Below are positions 44,979 through 52,654 of a DNA stretch of 64,000 nt, one piece after another. The DNA is from Actinomycetales bacterium (lineage in GTDB: Bacteria > Actinomycetota > Actinomycetes > Nanopelagicales > Nanopelagicaceae). Location: assembly GCA_018970885.1 (NCBI GenBank), contig JAGWVL010000002.1, forward strand, positions 1 through 64,000, written 5' to 3'. The translations under genes and the position numbers were made by a program. The notes beneath the pieces are model-generated. The model did no database searches. It saw only the letters and a list, made by a program, of their open reading frames with translations, and was not told where the DNA came from. How positions within the stretch are numbered: position 1 is the stretch's first letter; every line of letters begins with the position of its first letter.

Positions 44979-45448
44979 CTATCCAATGGGATCGTTACTC
45001 CAATCTTTGTACCTTGCGAGTTTGAATCAATACTGATTTCCCCATTGAGTTTTTCAACTCGCTCTTGTATGCCACGCAACCCATAGGATCCTTCCTTCAG
45101 GCCCGCTCCGCCACTTCCATCATCTTGAATTTGTATCTGTACCTGGCTTGCACCCGAATGTTGTTTGATGTTTCGCAGTAGCTCTTGAACAATTCGAAGG
45201 GTTTCATGCATCGTATCCATGGATGTATTCATACTTTGTAACGGTTGCGCCCCTCTTAGCTGATGCATCTCGGCTCGCACCTTTTCAATCAACGCAGTTG
45301 TTGTAAAACGAATCTGGCGAAGTGAGTTTTTTAAATCGAGATCCTGACATTGAGCAATTGCCTGATCAATGGAAAAGCCCAGGGCCACGAGGTCCTGGGC
45401 AATCCCATCATGTAACTCTTGTGCGAGGGTCACTCGCTCATTGTTCAT
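44975..45448 (-). CDS. Minimal HisKA_3-type histidine kinase without sensor domain
   Basis: Only 157 residues. It starts directly at the dimerisation helix with phospho-acceptor H13 (QELHDGIAQDL), followed by a second helix and a shortened HATPase domain: N box around E89/N93, D box QDDGSGG (109-114), G box YGLRGI and GTKIGV. No sensor or membrane part. Only about 16 residues separate the N-box Asn from the DDG motif, where typical NarL-type kinases have about 26, so one beta-hairpin appears missing. Overlaps fadD15 and the response regulator by 4 bases each. It may need a partner protein, or be inactive. Confidence 0.85.
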   Translation of the reverse strand: MNNERVTLAQELHDGIAQDLVALGFSIDQAIAQCQDLDLKNSLRQIRFTTTALIEKVRAEMHQLRGAQPLQSMNTSMDTMHETLRIVQELLRNIKQHSGASQVQIQIQDDGSGGAGLKEGSYGLRGIQERVEKLNGEISIDSNSQGTKIGVTIPLDR

Positions 45449-47235
45449 TTAGTGAAAAGGGCTTCAATTTCTTTAGCAAACTCCTTGGCAACCACATGTC
45501 GTTTAACTGATAGCTTCGCAGTCAAGTGTCCACCAGCGATCGTGAAATCTGTTGGCAGCAGAGTGAATTTACGAATTGATTCAGCCTTGCTTACCGCCTT
45601 ATTCGCATCATCAACTGCGGTTTGAATTACCGCGATGAGGTCAGGATCCTTTACTAAATCCGCCATTGATGCGCCATCCTTCTTGTTGTTTGCAACCCAA
45701 GCTTTGAGTGCATCTTGGTCGAGAGTCACAAGCGCTGCGATAAATGGTTGATTGTCACCAACTACCATGCATTGGCTAACTAATGGGTGAGCACGAAGTC
45801 TGTCTTCTAGAACAGCTGGTGCGACATTTTTTCCACCAGCGGTAACGATGAGTTCCTTCTTGCGTCCGACGATGTACAAGAAACCTTCATCATCTAACTT
45901 TCCTAGATCGCCAGATTTAAACCAACGCTCTGAATCAAAGACTTCATCATTTGCCGCTTGATTTTGCCAATAACCTTCCATGACAATCGGACCACGAAGC
46001 AGAACTTCGCCATCTTCTGCAATCTTGACCGATGTGCCAGGGATTGGTCGACCTACTGAACCAACCCGGTGGGCACCCATCAAGTTAAGGGTTGCTCCAG
46101 CGGTTGTTTCAGTTAATCCATACCCTTCAAGAACTGTCACTCCTGCACCACGGTAGAAGTGGCCTAGGCGAACACCAAGAGGTGCTCCACCTGAAATCGC
46201 AGCTTCAACTTTTCCACCCATACCGGCACGAATTTTGCTGTAGACCAACTTATCAAAGAGGCCGTGCTTGAGTTTAAGGATAGGAGACATCTTCTTTTTA
46301 TCGAGGGCCTCTGAATACGCGATAGCAACCTCTGCTGCTTTACGGAAAATCTTTCCCTTACCTGCAGCTTCTGCTCGGGCTTCAGCTCCGTTGTAAATCT
46401 TTTCAAAAATGCGAGGAACTGCCAACACAAATGTTGGCTTGAAAGAGGCAAGATCCATCGGCAAACGACCTACCGGATCGCTGCAGTGCGCCATGTGTAA
46501 TCCAGCAGAGATAGAACCGATTTGAACCATACGACCAAAGACGTGTGCAACCGGTAAGAACAACAAGGTTGATCCACCAGGCTTGAGGAATAACTCACTT
46601 GCACCTTGAACAACATTTCCGCACTCAGATAAAAAGTTGCTATGTGTGAGTTGAACACCCTTTGGCTTACCTGTTGTTCCAGATGTGTAAATAAGGGTTG
46701 CAAGTGAAGCGGGGGTTAACGCATTACGTCGGCGATCAATCTCATCATCACCGATGTGCTTTCCTGCCTCGCGCAAAACAGTTAGAACATCATCTGTCAT
46801 CGTCCACATGTGACGGGTATGAGCAGGCTGCACCGTCTTGACAAGATCAGCTAAAGCAGGAGTTTCAACAATAATTGCAACGGAGTGCGAATCATTAAGG
46901 ATCCAGTCGATCTGCTCGGCAGATGATGTGTCGTAAATTGGAACCACAACCCCGCCTGCAAACCAGGTTGCAAAATCTAAAATCGTCCATTCGTACCGAG
47001 TACGGGCCATGATCGCTACGCGATCACCAATTTGAACTCCGGATGCGATTAAACCCTTCGCAGTTGCGCGAACCTCTTCTTCAACTTCACGTGCTGTAAC
47101 AGGTTGCCATCCCTCGCCCAGTGGGCGAGACATAGTGATGCGCTCTGGTTCAAACCATGCGCGTTCAGCGATCAGATTTGTGAGATTCCCGGCGGTTGCG
47201 GCGGGAACTAGCGGAGGGATTGAGATTTCATTCAT
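45445..47235 (-). CDS. Long-chain fatty-acid--CoA ligase (FadD15-like)
   Basis: A 596-residue AMP-forming ligase that activates fatty acids to acyl-CoA. Motifs: P-loop YTSGTTGKPKGVQLTHSN, the GYGLTETTAG motif, YWQNQAANDEVFDSERWFKSGD, the VGRKKELIVTAGGKNVAP hinge and the C-terminal catalytic Lys region (TAKLSVKRHVV). Closest in context to mycobacterial FadD15, which also neighbours PimB and an SRPBCC gene. Leaderless ATG, 6 bases after TAGCGT (47247-47242). It heads an operon with the two-component genes. Confidence 0.93.
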   Translation of the reverse strand: MNEISIPPLVPAATAGNLTNLIAERAWFEPERITMSRPLGEGWQPVTAREVEEEVRATAKGLIASGVQIGDRVAIMARTRYEWTILDFATWFAGGVVVPIYDTSSAEQIDWILNDSHSVAIIVETPALADLVKTVQPAHTRHMWTMTDDVLTVLREAGKHIGDDEIDRRRNALTPASLATLIYTSGTTGKPKGVQLTHSNFLSECGNVVQGASELFLKPGGSTLLFLPVAHVFGRMVQIGSISAGLHMAHCSDPVGRLPMDLASFKPTFVLAVPRIFEKIYNGAEARAEAAGKGKIFRKAAEVAIAYSEALDKKKMSPILKLKHGLFDKLVYSKIRAGMGGKVEAAISGGAPLGVRLGHFYRGAGVTVLEGYGLTETTAGATLNLMGAHRVGSVGRPIPGTSVKIAEDGEVLLRGPIVMEGYWQNQAANDEVFDSERWFKSGDLGKLDDEGFLYIVGRKKELIVTAGGKNVAPAVLEDRLRAHPLVSQCMVVGDNQPFIAALVTLDQDALKAWVANNKKDGASMADLVKDPDLIAVIQTAVDDANKAVSKAESIRKFTLLPTDFTIAGGHLTAKLSVKRHVVAKEFAKEIEALFTK

Positions 47236-47288
47236 GGGCGAACGCTAGCGCGGGGGCGGACAAAAGGGGAAGAGGGTAGCCTTGCCAC

Positions 47289-47726
47289 ATGGCCAATTTC
47301 AGTAAATCCGTAATCACAATTGATGCACCAATCGAGCAGGTTCAACGCACTCTCTTTGAGTTGGATAAGTACCCCGAGTGGTCCACCCAAATCAAAAGCT
47401 CTGAAGTGCTTGACCGTGATGATCAAGGCCGTGTGACAAAGGTAAAGATGAGCATCGATGCAGGGATGATGAAGGACCGACTCACCCTTGATTACGACTG
47501 GAGCCAAGCTCCCAGCAAACTTTCATTTTCACTGGAGGATGCAGATCTGCTGACCGGCATGGATGGCATTTACACAATTACAAGTGTTGACGAAGACACC
47601 ACTGAAGTTACATACGAACTTGAAGTTTCTTTATCCATGCCAATTCCAGCGATGATGCGCCAAAAGGCAGAGAAGGCAACAATTGACGCCGCACTTGCTC
47701 AACTGAAATCACATCTAGAGGCCTAA
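47289..47726 (+). CDS. SRPBCC (START/polyketide-cyclase fold) protein
   Basis: A 145-residue single-domain protein with the SRPBCC pattern: TIDAPIEQVQRTLFELDKYPEW at the N-terminus, beta strands, and a C-terminal helix (MRQKAEKATIDAALAQLKSHL). Such proteins bind hydrophobic ligands. The conserved position beside fadD15 suggests lipid handling. ATG is 6 bases after TAGCCT (47277-47282). Divergent from fadD15 with a 53-base shared promoter region. Confidence 0.82.
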   Translation: MANFSKSVITIDAPIEQVQRTLFELDKYPEWSTQIKSSEVLDRDDQGRVTKVKMSIDAGMMKDRLTLDYDWSQAPSKLSFSLEDADLLTGMDGIYTITSVDEDTTEVTYELEVSLSMPIPAMMRQKAEKATIDAALAQLKSHLEA

Positions 47727-47733
47727 CTCCCGC

Positions 47734-48678
47734 ATGGGTAACGCGATCGGAATTGATGTTGGAGGCACCAAGGTTCTTGGTGGCGTTGTTGATGAGAATG
47801 GAAAAATTCTTGCAACTGCGCGCAAAGAAACTCCACGTCAAGGAGGTGCTGCGTTAACTCGCACAATTGCTGAGACTGCAAAGGAGTTGATGGAAAAGTT
47901 TGATGTAAGTTCTGTTGGCGTATCCGCGGCAGGATTTGTTTCCTCTGATCGAAAAACAATGCTTGCAACTCCCAACATCGCCGATTGGAATGGTGTCAAT
48001 CTCGATTCAGAGTTAACTGTGCTGATTGGTTTACCAGTAGTAATCGAAAATGATGCCAACGCTGCAGCATGGGGCGAGGCAAAGTTTGGTGCGGGAAGAA
48101 ATCAAAACCACATGATGATGCTTACCGTGGGAACTGGTATCGGTGGTGGAATTGTTGTAAATGGTTCCTTGTACCGTGGTGCTTATGGAATTGCAGCAGA
48201 GTTTGGTCATCTTCGCGTTGTTCCCGATGGCCATTTATGTGGTTGTGGGGCTCGCGGATGTTTCGAACAATACGCATCCGGAAACGCTCTTTTGCGGCAT
48301 GCTCGCGAAGCGATTAGTGCAAGCCCGGAAATTGCTCGAAACTTATTAGCTCGTGGTGATGGCACCGTTGCTGGGCTTACCGGTCAAGCGATTACAGAAG
48401 CAGCTCGCGCAGGTGATCCCGTTGCACTTGCCGCATTTAACACAACTGGTCAATGGCTAGGTGCAGGTATCGCATCATTGTCAGTGCTGTTAGATCCAGC
48501 GTGTGTTGTTATTGGCGGTGGAGTCATTGATGCTGGTGAGATTTTATTGAAGCCAACTCGCGAGGCACTTGAGCGCACAATGCCTTTTGCTGGAAAGCAC
48601 CCATACCCTGAACTTATTGCTGCGCAGTTGGGTAATGAGGCAGGTTTAGTTGGGGTTGCAGATTTAGCTCGTGCCTAA
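47734..48678 (+). CDS. glk: ROK family glucokinase
   Basis: A 314-residue sugar kinase. ATP motif GIDVGGTKVLGGVVDENG at the N-terminus, END-containing sugar site VVIENDANAAAWGE, GTGIGGGIVVNG, and the ROK zinc motif GHLCGCGARGCFEQY. Phosphorylates glucose, or possibly a related hexose, feeding glycolysis. It starts 7 bases after the SRPBCC gene, so the two are co-transcribed. The stop shares CTAA with the convergent oxidoreductase. Confidence 0.9.
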   Translation: MGNAIGIDVGGTKVLGGVVDENGKILATARKETPRQGGAALTRTIAETAKELMEKFDVSSVGVSAAGFVSSDRKTMLATPNIADWNGVNLDSELTVLIGLPVVIENDANAAAWGEAKFGAGRNQNHMMMLTVGTGIGGGIVVNGSLYRGAYGIAAEFGHLRVVPDGHLCGCGARGCFEQYASGNALLRHAREAISASPEIARNLLARGDGTVAGLTGQAITEAARAGDPVALAAFNTTGQWLGAGIASLSVLLDPACVVIGGGVIDAGEILLKPTREALERTMPFAGKHPYPELIAAQLGNEAGLVGVADLARA

Positions 48679-49655
48679 TTTTCAAATGGATATTTCAGAC
48701 CAATCTGGCTTCGGACTGTATCCATACTTTTCATGATATCTACACTGTCTTTCCAGGTCAGAATCTTTGATTCAAGTGCACCCGATTGAACAATTTGCTT
48801 AAAAGCTATCGCTTGTTCGCGCAAACCATGTCCGGTGTAGGCACTTGGGTACTCACTTATAGTTCCATCATTAAGAACCACACGCATACTGGCTGGGTTA
48901 TAAAAGGTTCGATCGATCTCTAGCCAACCGTGTAATCCCGCAACAACTGCGCGACATGGAGTCTGTTCAATCATGGTTGTTGTTAAAACTGCTTGCGCAT
49001 CATTGTCATAAGTAAAGACCATCGAAGTTTGCGCATCAACACCTCGGTCAGTCATTACCGCTTTAGAGGTAATAGCTATGGGGTTTCCTAAAATCATATG
49101 GGCAAAGGAAATCGGATAAATTCCTAAATCTAAAAGTGCACCTCCTGCTAACTGCGGATCAACTAAACGTGCAATCCCTTGATCTGCTAACCGTTGACCA
49201 TGATCTGCATAAATCGACAAAATTGGTCCTAAAACACCGCTCGCCACAATTTCTCGCACCTTTGCATAATGTGGCAAAAACCGAGCCCACATCGCCTCCA
49301 TGAGCGCAACCTTATTTTTTGCGGCAGCATCTACCATCGCTTGGGCTTGCTCGGCATTTACCGCAAATGGTTTTTCACATAAAACTGGCTTACCAGCGTT
49401 GAGCGCCAAGATGACATTGTCATGGTGAGCAGGATGGGGTGTTGCAACGTAAATTGCATCGATTTGTGCATCTTCAACTAAATCTTCATAACTTCCGTAT
49501 GCGACACCACCAAAGGTGTTGGCAAAGTTTTGCGCATTAGTAAGAGATCGCGATCCAACCGCACCAATTGAGTGGCCATCAATAAAGGTCAAATCCTTTG
49601 CAAATGCTTGCGCAATTCCGCCTGGTCCTAAAATTCCCCAGGAAAAGTTACTCAA
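48675..49655 (-). CDS. Gfo/Idh/MocA family oxidoreductase
   Basis: A 326-residue NAD(P)-dependent dehydrogenase. N-terminal Rossmann fold (WGILGPGGIAQAFAKDL; EKP motif in VLCEKPFAVN) followed by the C-terminal GFO_IDH_MocA domain (LLDLGIYPISFAHMI). Members oxidise or reduce sugars, inositols or cyclohexane derivatives; the substrate cannot be deduced. Overlaps the upstream 87-aa gene by 4 bases. Confidence 0.87.
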   Translation of the reverse strand: MSNFSWGILGPGGIAQAFAKDLTFIDGHSIGAVGSRSLTNAQNFANTFGGVAYGSYEDLVEDAQIDAIYVATPHPAHHDNVILALNAGKPVLCEKPFAVNAEQAQAMVDAAAKNKVALMEAMWARFLPHYAKVREIVASGVLGPILSIYADHGQRLADQGIARLVDPQLAGGALLDLGIYPISFAHMILGNPIAITSKAVMTDRGVDAQTSMVFTYDNDAQAVLTTTMIEQTPCRAVVAGLHGWLEIDRTFYNPASMRVVLNDGTISEYPSAYTGHGLREQAIAFKQIVQSGALESKILTWKDSVDIMKSMDTVRSQIGLKYPFEN

Positions 49656-49915
49656 AGCGCAGCTCCATCATCATCGCGATCGTTGCGATGTAACCATCGC
49701 TTTATTGAGTTGCGAGCAGAGTCAAAAAATCCTCGTGGAGTTTGACGCTCAGGGTTGGGATGCACAAAACCTTCGCGATCGATTCGATCGAGATCATCAA
49801 GGTATGTAGAAGGAGATGATTGATCCAGGTTTAATCCGGAGACGATGGAATCAAACTCTGAGCGGATCAACTCCTCTTCATCGAAGCCATCGGACTCTTT
49901 TTTCTCTTTACTCAC
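49652..49915 (-). CDS. Hypothetical protein, acidic N-terminus and basic C-terminus
   Basis: I do not recognise this 87-residue protein. Residues 1-50 are rich in Glu/Asp/Ser and look disordered. Residues 60-80 (RGFFDSARNSIKRWLHRND) form a possible basic amphipathic helix that could touch membrane or nucleic acid. GTG start; it overlaps the oxidoreductase by 4 bases (ATGA), which argues that it is a real gene and co-translated. No cysteine clusters or membrane spans. Confidence 0.6.
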   Translation of the reverse strand: MSKEKKESDGFDEEELIRSEFDSIVSGLNLDQSSPSTYLDDLDRIDREGFVHPNPERQTPRGFFDSARNSIKRWLHRNDRDDDGAAL

Positions 49916-49959
49916 CCTCAGATAGTGTCATAGTCGTCAATAGCCACTAAATTAGACTC

Positions 49960-50652
49960 GTGTTGAACAACCTGCCCTACGGAACCTTGCGAGCATTCCT
50001 GACCCCAATTTTAATGCTTGCCTTCCGTCCCAAGGTTCGAGGCTTGCGACATGTCCCATCAAAGGGTCCAGTGATCATCGCATCCAATCACCTGTCATTT
50101 AGTGATTCAATCTTTATGCCCCTGGTTGTTCCCCGAAAAGTTACCTTTCTTGCAAAGAGTGAGTATTTCACCTCTCCTGGACCAAAGGGTCTACTTAAGA
50201 AATTGACCTTTATCGCCTTAGGACAAGTTCCAGTAGATCGCTCAGGTGGTCGTCGAAGTGAGGCCGCTTTAATTACTGGACTTAAACTCCTTGCAGATGG
50301 TGATTGCATTGGAATTTATCCAGAGGGAACGCGTTCTCCTGATGGCAGGTTGTACAAAGGCCGCACCGGTATTGCGCGGTTAGCAATTGAATCTGGTGCA
50401 CCAGTTGTTCCAGTAGCGATGTTTAACACCGACAAGATTCAACCAACTGGAAAGATCATTCCCAATGTAAAACGTGTGGGAATGCACTTTGGTGAACCGA
50501 TGTTCTTTGATGGAGATTCAACTGATCTGCAACATCTTCGTGATGTCACTGATCAGATCATGAATGCGATTCATGCAATGTCAGGCCAGGAGTACATCGA
50601 CATCTATGCGCCAAAGAAAGCAAAGCTAGGTGAGGTTCAGGAAGAGGATTAA
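49960..50652 (+). CDS. 1-acyl-sn-glycerol-3-phosphate acyltransferase family protein
   Basis: A 230-residue PlsC-type acyltransferase. Catalytic HX4D as ASNHLSFSDS, substrate motif YPEGTRSPDG, and VVPVAMFNTDKI; a hydrophobic N-terminal segment anchors it to the membrane. GTG start lies 6 bases after TAAATT (49948-49953). It is the last gene in the NlpC-PimB-fadD15-SRPBCC-PlsC block seen in mycobacteria. A separate PlsC is encoded at the window start and a third before lipA, so several acyl-transfer steps are covered. Confidence 0.9.
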   Translation: MLNNLPYGTLRAFLTPILMLAFRPKVRGLRHVPSKGPVIIASNHLSFSDSIFMPLVVPRKVTFLAKSEYFTSPGPKGLLKKLTFIALGQVPVDRSGGRRSEAALITGLKLLADGDCIGIYPEGTRSPDGRLYKGRTGIARLAIESGAPVVPVAMFNTDKIQPTGKIIPNVKRVGMHFGEPMFFDGDSTDLQHLRDVTDQIMNAIHAMSGQEYIDIYAPKKAKLGEVQEED

Positions 50653-51326
50653 TCCAAGGCGTTGCGTGCCGTTAAGTAGGTACAGGTTTGGCACTCACTT
50701 CCCGCATCGGGAAGCTCTCCCTCTAGAACTTCGATGAACTCACCGATGACCTTCAAAAAGTTTGCTTGATCTCTTTCAACTGGGACATACTTTTGCATGA
50801 CTGCAAAGCCATACTCATCAGCGTTGCTACCGATCGCTGTTGTTGGCCGCCACACCAATAAACCCATAGAAGCTACTGATTGAGCCTTTCCTGCTGCTGG
50901 ATTTTCTAAAGCATAGGCATAGGCTTCAAGTTGGGGAGAGTAGAACTGACCACTATCTCGTTGACTATCAGAGACTTTGCAATCAATCAAACCGATTGTT
51001 CCATCCTCATTTGTTGAGACAAGATCGTACTTTCCAAGAATTCTCCACCGGCTTTCTACACCATTTACAACAAGTGGCTTGCTCTTTACCCATTCGCCCC
51101 ACTTGGTGACCTTGCCGGCACGAAGTGATGGATCAATTGTTGGCATATCTGCACCTTGAAAATGCTCCTCCTGCAATGCAGCCATAGTTCCAACAAGTGG
51201 AAAGGCACCGGGCATCGTTACCTTGAACCAGTACTTAATCCATAAACATCTTTTGCAGGTGGATAAACCAAAGGTCAAATCTGAGGGAGAGATATTTTCG
51301 CGGGCAGGTTTGGCTGGTTTAATCAT
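50649..51326 (-). CDS. Stand-alone PD-(D/E)XK nuclease of the RecB/Cas4-like group
   Basis: A 225-residue single-domain nuclease. D101 (GKYDLVS), D115-x-K117 (GLIDCKVSD) and the RecB-type QxxxY motif (Q132 to Y136, PQLEAYAYAL) make the active site. Two cysteine pairs frame the domain, C24/C27 near the N-terminus and C212/C215 near the C-terminus, which resembles the iron-sulfur staple of AddB/Cas4 nucleases in a 2+2 arrangement. No cas genes or recombination partners are nearby. Probably a DNA exonuclease for repair; exact role unknown. Confidence 0.82.
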   Translation of the reverse strand: MIKPAKPARENISPSDLTFGLSTCKRCLWIKYWFKVTMPGAFPLVGTMAALQEEHFQGADMPTIDPSLRAGKVTKWGEWVKSKPLVVNGVESRWRILGKYDLVSTNEDGTIGLIDCKVSDSQRDSGQFYSPQLEAYAYALENPAAGKAQSVASMGLLVWRPTTAIGSNADEYGFAVMQKYVPVERDQANFLKVIGEFIEVLEGELPDAGSECQTCTYLTARNALD

Positions 51327-51341
51327 GAGCTTATTGTGTAC

Positions 51342-51986
51342 TTAGGCGCTGACAATTGCAGAAATCAAAACCGAAATTCCCAAAATAATCATGATGGTTC
51401 CACCGGTTGCGCGTAATCGTTCTAACCTTTTGGCATCTGTTGCCAGCCAATTACGTGCTGTTCCAGCTAGCATTCCCCATGAGCCATCTGAAAAAAAGGC
51501 AAGAATTGCAAAGATAGCCCCTAAGAAAATTAATTGTGCTGTTACGCTGCCTCGTTCACGATCAATAAATTGCGGCAAAACCGCGGCAAAGAAAACCACA
51601 CCCTTTGGATTAAGTGCACCTACCCAAAAGCCATCGCGAATAGAGCGAGGAATTGTTGGTGCGATCTCGCCTTGGTTGGTCATATCGGCGGCATGTACGC
51701 TTCGTTTTCGAATTGCATCAATGCCGAGGTACACCAAGTACAAGCCGCCACCCCATTGCACAGCGACATAGGCAAGCTCTGATCGTTGCAGAATCGGTCC
51801 AAGTCCCAGAGCAACAAAGACTGAAAGAGAGAAGGCTCCGGTGACATTGCCGGCAACCGTGAAGACCGCCGTTGCTCGACCCCAGGCGATCGCACGAGCG
51901 ATGACAAAGAGCACGCTGGGCCCAGGGGCGAGGATGATCACCATGGCGGCTATCAGGTACTCAGGCAGGCGTGAGGGAATGACCAC
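51342..51986 (-). CDS. LysE/RhtB family amino-acid exporter
   Basis: A 214-residue membrane protein with six predicted spans and the LysE pattern: LAPGPSVLFVIARAIAWGR at the N-terminus, GLYLVYLGIDAIRKR and GFWVGALNPKGVVFFAAVLPQF in the middle. Exports amino acids or their analogues; substrate unknown. GTG start 6 bases after TAAACT (51998-51993) with no Shine-Dalgarno, hence leaderless. The 136-base gap between it and padR holds both promoters. Confidence 0.87.
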   Translation of the reverse strand: MVIPSRLPEYLIAAMVIILAPGPSVLFVIARAIAWGRATAVFTVAGNVTGAFSLSVFVALGLGPILQRSELAYVAVQWGGGLYLVYLGIDAIRKRSVHAADMTNQGEIAPTIPRSIRDGFWVGALNPKGVVFFAAVLPQFIDRERGSVTAQLIFLGAIFAILAFFSDGSWGMLAGTARNWLATDAKRLERLRATGGTIMIILGISVLISAIVSA

Positions 51987-52012
51987 ATGGGGAGTTTAGG
52001 GGTGGGTTCGGG

Positions 52013-52069
52013 TTGCGCGAAGTAGGTATATCCCTCTAGATTACGGGTCGATGTATCGAATAGATACAT
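52013..52069 (+). promoter_or_regulatory. padR-ino1 promoter with palindromic PadR-type operator
   Basis: A -35 TTGCGC (52013-52018), 18-base spacer and -10 TAGATT (52037-52042) place the transcription start near 52049. Immediately downstream is ATGTATC-N5-GATACAT (52051-52069), a perfect inverted repeat of the ATGT...ACAT type bound by PadR repressors. Its position over the start site suits repression. Inferred to be autoregulation by the PadR protein encoded next. Confidence 0.7.
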
Positions 52070-52122
52070 TCCACGAAGCACCGCTGAGCTGGGAAATAGA
52101 CAGGTAGAAGAAAGGGGATCAG

Positions 52123-52653
52123 ATGCGCTCGCGTTCAGAATCCCTCGAATTCGCACTTCTGGGTCTGCTCTCTCAAGCACCGTTGCATGGGTATGAGCTT
52201 CGCAAACGTATAGGAACCATCTTCGGTCCATTCCGCGCACTTTCATTCTCCGTTTTGTACCCACAACTTCGCCGCATGATGGAGGCGGGTCTTATTGAGG
52301 AGTCTGTTACAGAGACAACCTCGCGCAGATCTCGCATCGTATATGCGATCACCGAAAAAGGCGCTCGCCGTTTTGAGGATCTCACTGAATCGGTAACACC
52401 TGAAACATGGGAGGACGAGGGCTTTGAAATTCGTTTTGCCTTCTTCTCACCAACATCAGCGAAGAACAGAGTAAGAATTCTTGAGGGGCGCCATCGTCGC
52501 CTTAAGGAGAAAGCCGAAATCCTTCGTGGTGAACTCGAGAAGTCACCTGTTGGAATCGACAAATATCTAGAGGAGTGGCGACGTCATTCACTGGAAACAG
52601 CTGATCGAGAGATCGCTTGGCTGGAAGACATGATCAAAACCGAGAGGAAATAG
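52123..52653 (+). CDS. PadR family transcriptional regulator
   Basis: A 176-residue regulator. N-terminal winged helix-turn-helix (about 10-85; [18 protein letters not shown] and [19 protein letters not shown]) and C-terminal helical dimerisation domain (about 95-175). ATG with AGGGGA 4-9 bases upstream. It lies directly before ino1 (1-base gap); this padR-ino1 pair is conserved in mycobacteria and other actinobacteria, so it most likely controls inositol synthesis. An operator-like palindrome lies at its promoter. Confidence 0.93.
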   Translation: MRSRSESLEFALLGLLSQAPLHGYELRKRIGTIFGPFRALSFSVLYPQLRRMMEAGLIEESVTETTSRRSRIVYAITEKGARRFEDLTESVTPETWEDEGFEIRFAFFSPTSAKNRVRILEGRHRRLKEKAEILRGELEKSPVGIDKYLEEWRRHSLETADREIAWLEDMIKTERK

Positions 52654-52654
52654 A

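Noticed and set aside
47236-47260. Palindrome-like GCGCTAGCG before fadD15 as an operator
   Set aside because: Short, G+C-rich and largely explained by the TAGCGT -10 hexamer; the fadAB palindrome is not repeated here.
50649-51326. Cas4 and a nearby CRISPR system
   Set aside because: The nuclease shares a PD-(D/E)XK core and cysteines with Cas4, but there is no repeat array or cas gene in the window, and its cysteine layout differs.
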